NCBI GenBank assembly: GCA_002422545.1
Contig: DIWF01000025.1
Span: 3,530-67,529 of the forward strand
Length of the DNA stretch: 64,000 bases
From: Firmicutes bacterium UBA6113
GTDB taxonomy: Bacteria; Bacillota; Clostridia; Tissierellales; Sedimentibacteraceae
Direction: 5' to 3'
Shown here in pieces: positions 6,430 through 14,999 of the stretch (position 1 is the stretch's first letter; each line of letters begins with the position of its first letter). Position numbers and translations under genes: made by a program. A model generated the notes under the pieces. The model saw only the letters and a program-made list of their open reading frames with translations. It was not told the origin of the DNA and did not search any database.

Positions 6430-8427
6430 ATGATTTATTCTAATGATGATGTCATACAGGGATTTGACGAAGAGCTGAGATATTTGAACCTTTTATCAAA
6501 ACAATTCCCTACAATTGCATCAGCATGCACTGAGATAATAAATTTGCAGGCAATTTTAAACCTTCCCAAAGGAACAGAGCATTTTTTGTCTGACATTCAC
6601 GGAGAATGCGAGTCATTTAATCATGTCATTAAAAACGGATCCGGAAATATAAAGCGCAAGATAACCGAAGTTTATGGAGACACATTAAGTGAGAAGGAAA
6701 TTAAAAGCCTTGCAACTCTAATTTATTATCCGGAACAGAAATTGGAAATCATTCATAAGCAGGAAGAAGACATTGAGGAATGGTACAGAATAACCATTTA
6801 CAGACTCATTGAAATAAGCAGAAAAGCAGCATTCAAATATTCCAGGATGAAGGTAAGAAAAGCACTTCCCGAGGAATTTGCATACATAATCGAAGAACTC
6901 ATGCATAGAGGCCCTGAGGAATATGACAAGGAAGAATATTACAGCGGAATTATAAAAGCAATTATAAAAATAGGAAGAGCTGATGAATTTATTATTGCCA
7001 TGTCAAAGCTTATTCAAAGGCTTGTAATTGACAGGCTCCACATTGTGGGTGACATATTTGACAGAGGCCCGGGAGCGGATGTTGTCATGGACACTATTAC
7101 AAAGTACCACTCTGTGGACATTCAGTGGGGAAACCACGATGTTTTATGGATGGGAGCTGCTGCAGGAAGTTTAGCATGCATTGCGACGGTCCTTAGAATT
7201 TGTGCAAGATATGTTAACCTCGATATTATTGAAGACGGTTACGGCATCAACATGCTTCCTCTGGCCACATTTGCACTGGAATTTTATGGCGGCGATGAAT
7301 GTGGTTCATTTAAGCCTATAGTTGAAAGCGATAAAATATATACTGACAACGACCTCAAGCTATTTGCGAAAATGCACAAGGCAATTTCAATCATACAGTT
7401 CAAGCTGGAAGGAGAAATTATCAAAAGACGTCCTCATTTTAACATGGAGGACAGACTTTTGTTGAATAAAATAAATTACACAGAAGGAACAATAGAACTA
7501 AACGGAAAAACTTACAGTTTAAACGACAAGAACTTTCCCACAATAAATTCTGACAACCCTTATGAACTCACCTCAGAGGAAAGGGAACTAATGGAAAAAT
7601 TGAAATCGTCGTTTTTAAACAGTGAAAAGCTGCAAAAGCATGTGAGATTTTTGTTTTCCAATGGCAGCATGTATCTTAAATTCAATTCCAATCTTCTGTA
7701 TCACGGCTGCATTCCTGTCAATGAAGATGGAAGTTTCAAGAAGGTTAAGATTGGTTCATCGGGTAACTATTACAGTGGCAAATCTTATTTTGACAGGCTC
7801 GAAATACTTGTGAGAGAAGGTTACTTCCACATAAACAATCCTGAAGCAAAGCTTTACGGCATGGATATAACATGGTACCTGTGGACCGGGCCTGATTCAC
7901 CTTTGTTCGGCAAGGATAAGATGACTACTTTTGAACGGTATTTTATAGACGACAAGGAAACACATGTAGAAAAGAAAAGCCCTTATTTCAAGCTGGAAGA
8001 CAGCGAAAAGATGTGCAGGATAATTTTCGAGGAGTTTGGCCTGAACCCGGAAGTTTCCCACATAATAAACGGTCACATGCCTGTAAAGTTAAAAAGCGGT
8101 GAAAGTCCCATAAGGGCAAACGGAAAGCTATTGGTAATCGATGGAGGTTTTTCGAGGGCTTATCAAAAAGCCACAGGCATAGCAGGTTACACTCTCATAT
8201 ACAATTCCTACGGACTTTTGCTCGTTTCTCATGATCCGTTTGAATCAACACAGGTGGCCATTGAGGAAGAAAAAGACATTCATTCCACCACCATGGTTCT
8301 TGAAAAGGAAGTTGAAAGAAAAAGAGTTCGGGATACAGACGATGGAGAAAAATTAATAACACAGATTAAGGATCTTGAAATGCTCCTTGATGCTTACCGC
8401 ATAGGACTCGTAAAAGAGCAAAGATAA
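6430..8427 (+). CDS. fbp: Class III fructose-1,6-bisphosphatase
   Basis: The 665-residue protein matches the Firmicute-specific class III FBPase in length and motifs. It has the calcineurin-like metal sites 'LSDIHGE' near the N-terminus, 'IVGDIFDRGPG' and 'WGNHDVLWMG', and a later 'INGHMPVK' and 'VIDGGFS'. It hydrolyses fructose-1,6-bisphosphate to fructose-6-phosphate, the committed step of gluconeogenesis, in the cytosol with Mn2+. This fits an organism that grows on amino acids and must make sugars. AAAGGAGCTGAGAAA precedes the ATG. It is monocistronic with its own promoter and a terminator shared with the convergent sigK. Confidence 0.95.
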   Translation: MIYSNDDVIQGFDEELRYLNLLSKQFPTIASACTEIINLQAILNLPKGTEHFLSDIHGECESFNHVIKNGSGNIKRKITEVYGDTLSEKEIKSLATLIYYPEQKLEIIHKQEEDIEEWYRITIYRLIEISRKAAFKYSRMKVRKALPEEFAYIIEELMHRGPEEYDKEEYYSGIIKAIIKIGRADEFIIAMSKLIQRLVIDRLHIVGDIFDRGPGADVVMDTITKYHSVDIQWGNHDVLWMGAAAGSLACIATVLRICARYVNLDIIEDGYGINMLPLATFALEFYGGDECGSFKPIVESDKIYTDNDLKLFAKMHKAISIIQFKLEGEIIKRRPHFNMEDRLLLNKINYTEGTIELNGKTYSLNDKNFPTINSDNPYELTSEERELMEKLKSSFLNSEKLQKHVRFLFSNGSMYLKFNSNLLYHGCIPVNEDGSFKKVKIGSSGNYYSGKSYFDRLEILVREGYFHINNPEAKLYGMDITWYLWTGPDSPLFGKDKMTTFERYFIDDKETHVEKKSPYFKLEDSEKMCRIIFEEFGLNPEVSHIINGHMPVKLKSGESPIRANGKLLVIDGGFSRAYQKATGIAGYTLIYNSYGLLLVSHDPFESTQVAIEEEKDIHSTTMVLEKEVERKRVRDTDDGEKLITQIKDLEMLLDAYRIGLVKEQR

Positions 8428-8441
8428 TTTAATTTATTATA

Positions 8442-8476
8442 AAAACAAAAAGCATTCCCGGAATGCTTTTTGTTTT
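8442..8476. terminator. Bidirectional terminator between fbp and sigK
   Basis: A 17-bp symmetrical stem centred on GCATTCCCGGAATGC is flanked by A-runs on the left and T-runs on the right, so it works on both strands. Confidence 0.85.
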
Positions 8477-8482
8477 TATGTA

Positions 8483-9208
8483 CTAATTTCCAACATTTGA
8501 AACTAGGGCGTCGTAGAGCTTTTTAAGCGCTTTTTTTTCTATCCTTGACACATATGATCTTGAAATTCCCAAGAGCTTTGCAATTTCTCTCTGAGTTTTA
8601 TGCTCGTTGTTTCTTATGCCGTACCTCATTTCGATGATGCTCTTTTCTCTTTTTTGCAGTGTTTTATCTAGTATTTCATCCAATGCCTTTATTTTTTCTT
8701 CCTTGTCAAGGCGTCCAACAATTTCTTCGCCTTCGTATTTTATAATATCAATTAGATATATGTTGTTGCCTTCCTTATCCGTTCCCAAAGGTCCTTGGAG
8801 GGAAATTTCCTTTTTTAATTTTTTGTCGCTCCGCATTGTCATTAAAACTTCGTTGTCGATACATTTGGCTGCGTATGTAGCAAGCCTTATGCCCTTGTTG
8901 TTATCAAAGGTTGAAACTGCCTTTATTAATCCGATTGTCCCTATAGATATTAAATCTTCCTGGTCTATGCCTACTGTCTTATATTTTTTTATTACATGGG
9001 CAACCAGCCTTAGATTTCTTTCTATAAGAGTGTTTCGCGCTTCTTTGTCACCATCTTTCGATTTTTGTATGAGCTCGAATTCTTCATCTTTGTTTAAAGG
9101 TTGAGGGAATGAACTCCCACTGGTAATATAACCAAAGATGAAAATTGACAATGGAAAGATTAGCTGCAATACATTTTCTATCAAAAAAACACCCCCAGAG
9201 TTATACAT
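8483..9208 (-). CDS. sigK: Sporulation sigma factor pro-SigK
   Basis: The 241-residue sigma-70 family protein has a hydrophobic pro-sequence (residues about 9-30, 'LIENVLQLIFPLSIFIFGYI'), then 'FPQPL', the region-2 core 'RNLRLVAHVIKKY' and 'DLISIGTIGLIKAV', and the region-4 helix-turn-helix 'TQREIAKLLGISRSYVSRIEK'. This matches sigma-K, the late mother-cell factor for coat and lysis genes, made as an inactive membrane-bound precursor. The gene is continuous, with no skin element. ATG 9208 has no ribosome site; TTG 9184, behind GGGGGTG, is an equally or more likely start (233 residues). SpoIVFB, the expected processing protease, is encoded at 47.9 kb. Confidence 0.93.
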   Translation of the reverse strand: MYNSGGVFLIENVLQLIFPLSIFIFGYITSGSSFPQPLNKDEEFELIQKSKDGDKEARNTLIERNLRLVAHVIKKYKTVGIDQEDLISIGTIGLIKAVSTFDNNKGIRLATYAAKCIDNEVLMTMRSDKKLKKEISLQGPLGTDKEGNNIYLIDIIKYEGEEIVGRLDKEEKIKALDEILDKTLQKREKSIIEMRYGIRNNEHKTQREIAKLLGISRSYVSRIEKKALKKLYDALVSNVGN

Positions 9209-9230
9209 TATATGCTGTAGATTTGGAAAA

Positions 9231-9238
9231 ACTGTATG
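9231..9238 (-). promoter_or_regulatory. Possible sigma-E-type -10 box for sigK
   Basis: On the minus strand CATACAGT matches the sigma-E/sigma-K -10 consensus (CATACAnT) about 23 bases before the ATG and 47 before the TTG. An A/T-rich tract about 14 bp upstream could act as -35. sigK is known to be transcribed by sigma-E in other spore formers. Confidence 0.4.
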
Positions 9239-9362
9239 TACACTTTTTAATTATTTTTTTTTCTTTAAAAGAAGGAAATAATTTTATTTTTCGGGCAATA
9301 TATAAAATTTGATAAAATGCGACTTTATATGACTTTAATTACGTTAACATAAATAATTAATA

Positions 9363-9394
9363 TGTAATATTCAAGCCGCAGCTTGAATATTACA
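9363..9394 (-). terminator. Hairpin downstream of the Met-Pro repeat gene
   Basis: TGTAATATTCAAGC pairs perfectly with GCTTGAATATTACA (14 bp) around a 4-nt loop, 7 bases past the minus-strand stop codon. There is no clean T-run, so termination is not certain. Confidence 0.5.
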
Positions 9395-9400
9395 TGGAAG

Positions 9401-10132
9401 TTATCTGTAAAAACGGCTTATTCCGTGATTGCTGCGAGTTCCCGGAGATGCAGGAGCTGTTGGTGTTGTCGGTGTAGTTGGAGTACGTGGTGTAGTTGTA
9501 GTCGGGGTACGCGGAGTTGCTGGAGCTGCAGGTGTTTCCGGCATTGTTGTATGGTCTGTTTCTTTCATGCTGTGCAAAAATTCATGCATTTCTTCCAAGC
9601 ATTCCATGTTCCTAGTCAATTCAATGAGATGTTCACATGTCATTTCCATAGGCATACCATTTGTTCCCGGCATTGTGATTCCTGGATACATATTTCCATC
9701 TCCGGGCATCTGCGGCATAGCAGGAAGTCTTCCAGGCTGGGTAAATTCAGGCATTCTCATTTCAGAGCCCCTTGGAAGTGCAGGCATATCTCCATCAGGA
9801 AGATTTTCCATTTCACTTTCAGGAATGAATGGTGCCATGCCAGGTCCCGGAACAGTTGGCATACTAGGCATGCTCGGCATGCTTGGCATACTAGGCATAC
9901 TAGGCATAGTCGGCATGTTAGGCATATTAGGCATCCTTGGCATAGTTGGAGAATTGTTTCCTGTCATGAAAGGCATGGAAGGAAAATAATTCTGCATGTA
10001 CATGCTGTTTCCATATGGGGGCATTCCAGGCACTGCTCTCATGTTCATTCCTTGTTCATAGCTCATAGGGTCATTGTTGTAAGGCATCGAATTATAATGC
10101 GGCATATTATTTCTATAATTTGAATAACTCAT
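9401..10132 (-). CDS. Met/Pro-rich repeat protein, possible spore-coat component
   Basis: This 243-residue low-complexity protein is built from short repeats. The N-terminal part is rich in Met, Tyr and Asn. Residues about 63-92 are tandem 'MPxMP' triplets ('MPSMPSMPSMPSMPSMP'). A short ordered segment, 'CEHLIELTRNMECLEEMHEFLHSM', is the only globular-looking part. The C-terminus is a Thr-Pro tract ('TPRTPTTPTTPTAP'). No signal peptide is seen. A GGAGG site precedes the ATG. It lies just upstream of sigK on the same strand, and a sigma-K-like promoter is visible before it, so a coat or exosporium role is a reasonable guess. Metal binding by the Met repeats is another. No family is recognised. 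Confidence 0.7.
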   Translation of the reverse strand: MSYSNYRNNMPHYNSMPYNNDPMSYEQGMNMRAVPGMPPYGNSMYMQNYFPSMPFMTGNNSPTMPRMPNMPNMPTMPSMPSMPSMPSMPSMPTVPGPGMAPFIPESEMENLPDGDMPALPRGSEMRMPEFTQPGRLPAMPQMPGDGNMYPGITMPGTNGMPMEMTCEHLIELTRNMECLEEMHEFLHSMKETDHTTMPETPAAPATPRTPTTTTPRTPTTPTTPTAPASPGTRSNHGISRFYR

Positions 10133-10165
10133 ATATATCCTCCAAAAAATTTTGTAATTTATTAT

Positions 10166-10192
10166 TAATATACGTAAGAAAAGGATTTTAGT
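10166..10192 (-). promoter_or_regulatory. Sigma-K-like promoter of the Met-Pro repeat gene
   Basis: On the minus strand an AC (-35 core) at 10191-10192 is followed after 16 bases by CGTATATTA (10166-10174), one mismatch from CATAnnnTA. The consensus is short, so chance matches are common. Confidence 0.3.
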
Positions 10193-10269
10193 GAATTAAA
10201 AGTGAAAATTGTTTCTTTACTAATTCAATAACTTCAATTACAATATAAATACCAGTAGGAGGAATTACT

Positions 10270-11112
10270 ATGCATTTAACGAACTTACATACTCACACTG
10301 CTTACTGCGACGGCAAGTACAGCGCAGAAGACATGATATTGGCTGCAATAAACAGCAAGTTTCAATCAATAGGAATATCCACCCACGGACCCACGTCTTT
10401 TGTTTCAGACTGGAACATTCAGGCGGACCGTGTTGAAAATTATATGGAAGAAATAACAAATCTAAAAGAAAAATACAAAAATCAAATTGATGTGTTCCTG
10501 GGAATGGAACTGGACTATATTCCGGGGATAGGCTTTGATGAAATGTCAAGATCCTTGATAGAGAGACTTGACTACTACATAGGTTCTGTTCATTATCTGG
10601 GATATTTTAATAGCGGTATCATGTGGACAGTTGACTATAACCTTGAGGAGCTTACCCAGGGAATCACTGAAAGCTTCGGAGGAAATGCAAGGTTTGCTGT
10701 AGAATCATACTACAACGTGATTTCTGAAATGGCAATAAGCTATGAGCCTCCAATAATCGGACATCTTGATTTGTTTAAAAAGAACAACAAAAACAATGTG
10801 TTGTTTGACGAAAGGGAAGATTGGTATGTGAATGCTGTTGAAAGTTGCCTGAAGGTCATAAAAAACACATCATGTTCAATTGAAATAAATACCGGTGGAA
10901 TTGCAAGGGGATATACAAAGGAACAGTATCCGTCCACATTCATTTTAAAAATGATAAAGGACATGGAAATTCCGGTTGTTATAAATTCTGACGCCCACAC
11001 TACAGAGGGAATTGACTGCAAGTTTGATGAAATGTATAAACTTGTGAGAGAGCTGGGATTTGACAGCCTTAATTACCTTACAAGAGAAGGATGGGCAAAG
11101 CAAAATATTTAA
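10270..11112 (+). CDS. PHP-family phosphatase, histidinol-phosphatase type
   Basis: The 280-residue PHP protein has the metal-binding motifs 'NLHTHTAYCDGKYS' (HxH), 'ISTHGPT', 'GMELDYIPG' (Glu/Asp ligands), 'IGSVHYL', 'IGHLDLFK' and the terminal 'NSDAHT'. This series is the HisJ/HisK histidinol-phosphatase pattern, which removes phosphate from L-histidinol phosphate in histidine synthesis. No other his genes are nearby, so the true substrate could be a different phosphoester. AGTAGGAGGAATTACT gives a strong ribosome site. It is followed after 68 bases by the PTS operon. Confidence 0.85.
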   Translation: MHLTNLHTHTAYCDGKYSAEDMILAAINSKFQSIGISTHGPTSFVSDWNIQADRVENYMEEITNLKEKYKNQIDVFLGMELDYIPGIGFDEMSRSLIERLDYYIGSVHYLGYFNSGIMWTVDYNLEELTQGITESFGGNARFAVESYYNVISEMAISYEPPIIGHLDLFKKNNKNNVLFDEREDWYVNAVESCLKVIKNTSCSIEINTGGIARGYTKEQYPSTFILKMIKDMEIPVVINSDAHTTEGIDCKFDEMYKLVRELGFDSLNYLTREGWAKQNI

Positions 11113-11180
11113 ACAAGGAAATATGTGTAAAATTCAAAAATATATGATATAATATTATACCAACATAAGGAGATGAAATA

Positions 11181-11579
11181 ATGATAAATATTTTACTTGT
11201 AACACATGGAGAATTTGGCAAGGAATTATTGAAGAGTTCTGAACTTATAATAGGTAAAATTGAAGGAGCACAAAGTATATCATTTCATCAGGGGGAAAGT
11301 TTCGACGAACTTTTAAGTCAGGTTGAAAAAACAGTTGAAGAACTTTCAAAGGACGATCTGATTGTTTTTACGGACATGTACGGCGGAAGCCCATACAATG
11401 CAGTTTTAAGAACAATGAAAAACAGAAAATTCTATCATATAACAGGAATAAATTTTCCACTGTTCATAGACATTGCTGTAAGCAGGGATTCATATACCAT
11501 GGATGAAGTTGCAGAAAAAATAATTAAAAACGGTAAAAAAAGCATAGTGTTTGTAAATGAGAAGTTCTCTACAGACTAA
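11181..11579 (+). CDS. PTS mannose/sorbose-family EIIA
   Basis: The 132-residue EIIA domain starts 'INILLVTHGEFG', where His9 is the phosphorylation site that receives phosphate from HPr. 'VFTDMYGGSPYNA' is the conserved EIIA-Man core. It is the first gene of a PTS operon with EIIB and a fused EIIC-EIID (gaps of 10 and 8 bases). EIIA passes phosphate to EIIB in the cytosol during sugar uptake. The sugar is not shown: there is no catabolic enzyme or regulator beside it. Confidence 0.92.
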   Translation: MINILLVTHGEFGKELLKSSELIIGKIEGAQSISFHQGESFDELLSQVEKTVEELSKDDLIVFTDMYGGSPYNAVLRTMKNRKFYHITGINFPLFIDIAVSRDSYTMDEVAEKIIKNGKKSIVFVNEKFSTD

Positions 11580-11589
11580 TGGAGGAATA

Positions 11590-12054
11590 ATGAAAAACAT
11601 AGTATTGGCCAGAATAGACGACAGGCTTTTGCACGGACAGGTCGTTGTATCCTGGATACCAAATGTTAAAGCTAATGAAGTTGTAATTGTGGACAATGAA
11701 TACGCCGACGACGAATTCATGTCAGAATTGATAAAAAACGCATCACCTGAAAATATAAAAGTAAATTTGTTCGATGTAGCAGGCGCAGCAGATTATCTTA
11801 AAGGTGAAGATGATGGTTCAAGGATTTTAATCCTTTCAAGATATATTGAAAATATCAATGAATTAATAAATTTAAATGTTGAAATAAAATGCGTCAACGT
11901 TGGTGGACTGGGAAATGTGAAGGGCCGCGAAAGATATTTAAACTCCATTCACCTAAGCAGCCGGGAACTTGAAATATTGAAAGATATTTCTAAGAAAAAT
12001 ATTGCAGTTGAAATAAAAATGCTTCCAAATGACAAAACAGTGTCAGTTGAATAG
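11590..12054 (+). CDS. PTS mannose/sorbose-family EIIB
   Basis: The 154-residue EIIB begins 'KNIVLARIDDRLLHGQVVVSW'; His15 in 'LLHGQV' is the phosphorylated residue. 'VNVGGLGN' and the C-terminal 'VEIKMLPNDKTVSVE' are family hallmarks. It takes phosphate from EIIA and gives it to the sugar carried by EIIC/EIID. The start ATG 11590 lies right behind GGAGGAATA; an upstream frame extension overlaps the EIIA gene and is not needed. Confidence 0.92.
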   Translation: MKNIVLARIDDRLLHGQVVVSWIPNVKANEVVIVDNEYADDEFMSELIKNASPENIKVNLFDVAGAADYLKGEDDGSRILILSRYIENINELINLNVEIKCVNVGGLGNVKGRERYLNSIHLSSRELEILKDISKKNIAVEIKMLPNDKTVSVE

Positions 12055-12062
12055 GTAGAAAA

Positions 12063-13508
12063 ATGACTGCACTTGAGTTTTTTTTAATTAGCATACTGTA
12101 TTTTTGGGCAAGCAGTACGGCGCTATCTTTGGGAATAGGATATTACACCATATATAGGCCCGTAGTATCAGGTTTCATGACGGGACTGATACTTGGAGAT
12201 CCTTTTTTGGGAATGATGACCGGAGCTGTGGTGAATATTATTTATATGAACTTTGTTTCTACAGGAGGATCATTCAAGGGAGATCAGTGCCTGACAGCTG
12301 TGGTTGCAGCCGCAGCGGCAGTAAAACTTGGTGTCGGTCCTGTTGAAGCTGCCTCTTTTGCGTATCCTTTCGGATATCTGGGAATATTAATATGGAAGTA
12401 TAGGCTTAACATCAACTCCATATTTGTAAACAAATATGAAAAAGATTATGAGAATGGGAAAAATCCGGACATAAGTTTTTATGACGGGCTGTATCCTCAG
12501 CTGCTTTTGTACGTCATGAGCAGTATTATTGTTGGGGCTGCTTTTTTAATAATGTCAGTGTTTGACAACATAATCATGGATTACTATGAAAACATTAAAT
12601 TATTTTTGTTCATGGCAGGAATGTTTTTGGTTTCTTTCTCTGTAATAAACATTTTGTCAAACCTTAAAAACAAGTATGCTTACTTAAGTTTTGAAATATT
12701 TTTTCTTGCTGTAATTATTTTTGACATCAGTTCTTACTGGTTTTTTCTGGCTGCAGCAATAATTCTTTTTGTTTTGTCAAATAAAAGTATTCGTATTCAT
12801 AATAAAAGAAGCAATAAAAACAATAATATTAGCAATAAAGACCTGATGTACTCATGGTTCATATGGATGAATTTTTCCCATTCATGTTACAGCTATGACA
12901 GGCTCCAGGGATTGGCATTTGCCCACAGCATGAAAAATATCTTCAAAAAGCTATACAAAGACAAGGATGAAGTTTCCCGTGCAATTCACAGCCATGCGGA
13001 ATTTTTCAACACCGAACCTAACATGGGAACTCCTATACACGGATACATAATTTCTGTTGAGGAACAATCATCTTTAAATGCAAATCATACGGATACAGCA
13101 TATATTAAAAAGGGAATGATGGGAATTGCTGCAGGATTAGGGGATTCTTACACTCAGGTAGTGCTTACGCCTTTGTTCATTTCATTATCGGTGATGATGT
13201 GCCTGGATGGAATTTATATAGCGGCATTTTTGCCGATTCTTTATCTGGCCGGATCAATATTGTTCATATCATATTCCGGCTGGATGAACGGTTATTATAC
13301 AGGGCGTGAATATCTCATGGAAAGAATCAATACTGTTAAGAATTCCAAGGTTAAAAAGCATTTTTTGCATATATTTTCAGGAATACTTGGAGTTGCTGCG
13401 GCAAAACTAATTTTATCAGGCCTTGAACCGTCAAACACCGTTTATACTCTAGAAGCAGTAGCATTGTCAGCTGCAGCTTATTGGGTGATCAAGAGGAGCA
13501 AAAGATGA
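12063..13508 (+). CDS. Fused PTS EIIC-EIID membrane component
   Basis: The 481-residue protein joins two subunits that are usually separate. Residues about 1-245 are EIIC ('YRPVVSGFMTGLILGDPFLGMMTGA', several membrane helices). A basic Asn-rich linker (about 246-260, 'SNKNNNISNKD') leads to EIID (about 262-481). EIID is recognised by 'FSHSCYSYDRLQGLAFAHSM', 'HAEFFNTEPNMGTPIHGYIISVEEQ' and the terminal helix 'SAAAYWVIKRSK'. Together they form the sugar channel of a mannose-class PTS. The stop overlaps the nadD start by ATGA, so translation is coupled to a gene of unrelated function. Confidence 0.88.
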   Translation: MTALEFFLISILYFWASSTALSLGIGYYTIYRPVVSGFMTGLILGDPFLGMMTGAVVNIIYMNFVSTGGSFKGDQCLTAVVAAAAAVKLGVGPVEAASFAYPFGYLGILIWKYRLNINSIFVNKYEKDYENGKNPDISFYDGLYPQLLLYVMSSIIVGAAFLIMSVFDNIIMDYYENIKLFLFMAGMFLVSFSVINILSNLKNKYAYLSFEIFFLAVIIFDISSYWFFLAAAIILFVLSNKSIRIHNKRSNKNNNISNKDLMYSWFIWMNFSHSCYSYDRLQGLAFAHSMKNIFKKLYKDKDEVSRAIHSHAEFFNTEPNMGTPIHGYIISVEEQSSLNANHTDTAYIKKGMMGIAAGLGDSYTQVVLTPLFISLSVMMCLDGIYIAAFLPILYLAGSILFISYSGWMNGYYTGREYLMERINTVKNSKVKKHFLHIFSGILGVAAAKLILSGLEPSNTVYTLEAVALSAAAYWVIKRSKR

Positions 13509-14122
13509 AAAACAAAAAAGTAGGAATTATGGGCGGAACATTTGACCCCATTCATACAGGACATCTGGTTGTTGCCAATGAAGTGCTTAACTTCTACGAG
13601 CTGGAAGAAATAATTTTCATACCGACCGGAAACCCTCCCCACAAGAAAGGAACAGTAGCAGATTCATTTGACAGGTATGTTATGACTGAGATGGCTGTTT
13701 TGTCAAACAATAGATTCAAGGTTTCAGACATTGAAATAAAAAAAAATGGTAAAAGCTATACATTAAACACATTGATGGAGCTTACAAAAAAATATCCTGA
13801 TGCCGAATTTTATTTCATAACGGGAACAGATGCGGTTATTGAGCTCCCAAGCTGGCGTGAGCCGGAAGAACTTCTTAAGCTCTGCAGATTTGTAGCAGTT
13901 TCAAGGCCAGGAATAAGCATGGAGGATGCAAAGGCTAAAATTTCTGAAATAAACAAGATGTACAACAGCAACATTGAATTGTTTCAGGCACCAATGCTTC
14001 AGATTTCTTCAACTGACATAAGACAGAGATTCATGGACGGAAAATCAGCCAAGTATCTGCTGCCGGAATCTGTGGAACAATACATAATTAAAAACAATTT
14101 GTATGGGAGCAACGATTTGTAA
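13505..14122 (+). CDS. nadD: Nicotinate-nucleotide adenylyltransferase
   Basis: The 205-residue NadD has 'GIMGGTFDPIHTGHLVVANE' (G-G-T-F-D-P-x-H-x-G-H, ATP binding) and 'ISSTDIRQR' (ISSTxIR). It adenylates nicotinate mononucleotide to deamido-NAD, the shared step of de novo and salvage NAD synthesis. ATG 13505 follows AAGAGGAG and overlaps the previous stop by 4 bases; a frame extension of 8 codons upstream is less likely. The order nadD-yqeK-rsfS is a classic Firmicute cluster. NAD salvage genes (nicotinamidase, pncB) are at 60-62 kb. Confidence 0.95.
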   Translation: MKNKKVGIMGGTFDPIHTGHLVVANEVLNFYELEEIIFIPTGNPPHKKGTVADSFDRYVMTEMAVLSNNRFKVSDIEIKKNGKSYTLNTLMELTKKYPDAEFYFITGTDAVIELPSWREPEELLKLCRFVAVSRPGISMEDAKAKISEINKMYNSNIELFQAPMLQISSTDIRQRFMDGKSAKYLLPESVEQYIIKNNLYGSNDL

Positions 14123-14625
14123 TGAATTTAGATGAAATGAAAAATATTCTTGAAAAATCCATAGGAGAAAAACGCTACATCCATTCACTGGGAACAATGG
14201 AAGAAGCCGTGCGCCTAAGTATTTTGTATGGTGCAGACAAGGAAAAGGCAAGAATAGCAGGACTTTTGCATGATTGCGGCAAGTCCATGGAAAAGAACGA
14301 CAACCTTACTCATGCTGTAAAAAGCGCTAAACTTGCCAAATCTGTCTACCATGTTGATGATGATGATATTTTAAATGCAATTCTTTATCATACCACTGGA
14401 AGAGAGAACATGGCCATTCTTGAAAAAATAATTTATATTGCAGACAAGACAGAACCTTGCAGAAAATATGATGGTGTTGAAGATTTAAGAAAACTTGTCG
14501 ATTTAAACATCAATGATGCTTTGATATATTCTTTGGAAAGAACAATAGAATATGTAGAACAAAAAAATCAAGATCTTGACATAGAATCAATAAAAACATT
14601 GAATTTCCTAAAGGAGGAAAAATGA
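14122..14625 (+). CDS. yqeK: YqeK family HD-domain Ap4A hydrolase
   Basis: The 167-residue HD-domain protein has the YqeK motifs 'RYIHSLGTMEEAVRL' and 'AGLLHDCGKSM' (H...HD), then 'AILYHTTG' and 'YIADKTEP' with the distal metal-binding Asp. YqeK proteins hydrolyse diadenosine tetraphosphate symmetrically to ADP. The ATG overlaps the nadD stop (TAATG), and its own stop overlaps the rsfS start, so the three genes are translationally coupled. Confidence 0.93.
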   Translation: MNLDEMKNILEKSIGEKRYIHSLGTMEEAVRLSILYGADKEKARIAGLLHDCGKSMEKNDNLTHAVKSAKLAKSVYHVDDDDILNAILYHTTGRENMAILEKIIYIADKTEPCRKYDGVEDLRKLVDLNINDALIYSLERTIEYVEQKNQDLDIESIKTLNFLKEEK

Positions 14626-14990
14626 ATTTAGACAAAAAAAACATTGAAACAATATTGAATGCATGTGACAACAAGAAAGCATACAACTTCGTTGTTTTAG
14701 ATGTATCAAAAACAAGCTCTATTACTGATTACTTCATAATCTGCAGCGGCAACAACGAAAGACAGACTGTTGCCATTGCTGAAGAGGTAATTGAAAAAGG
14801 AGCTAAAGAAGGTGTAGACTTCTACTATACTGAAGGCTTTGACACAGGAAGATGGGTATTATTAGAAACTGACAACATAATTGTTCACATCTTCCACAAG
14901 GATGAAAGAGAAATATATGACCTTGAATCTTTGTGGTTTGACAACAATTCAATAGATGTTGAACAATATGGAATAAAAAATTGGAAATAG
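14622..14990 (+). CDS. rsfS: Ribosome silencing factor
   Basis: The 122-residue protein is RsfS (Iojap/YbeB). 'VVLDVSKTSSITDYFIICSGNNERQ' is the typical signature, as are 'EGFDTGRWVLLETDNIIVHIFHKDERE' and 'YDLESLW'. It binds ribosomal protein uL14 and blocks subunit joining when nutrients are scarce. AAAGGAGGAAAA precedes the ATG, which overlaps the yqeK stop by 4 bases. Confidence 0.95.
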   Translation: MNLDKKNIETILNACDNKKAYNFVVLDVSKTSSITDYFIICSGNNERQTVAIAEEVIEKGAKEGVDFYYTEGFDTGRWVLLETDNIIVHIFHKDEREIYDLESLWFDNNSIDVEQYGIKNWK

Positions 14991-14999
14991 GAGGATGTT

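Noticed and set aside
9840..9960. Short direct repeats that might suggest a CRISPR array
   Set aside because: Period is 9-15 bases, inside a coding frame, with no spacers and no cas genes in the window.
9383..10123. Long plus-strand open frames opposite the Met-Pro repeat gene
   Set aside because: They are mirror frames of a low-complexity repeat (His/Arg-rich and Gly/Val-rich products) with no ribosome site.
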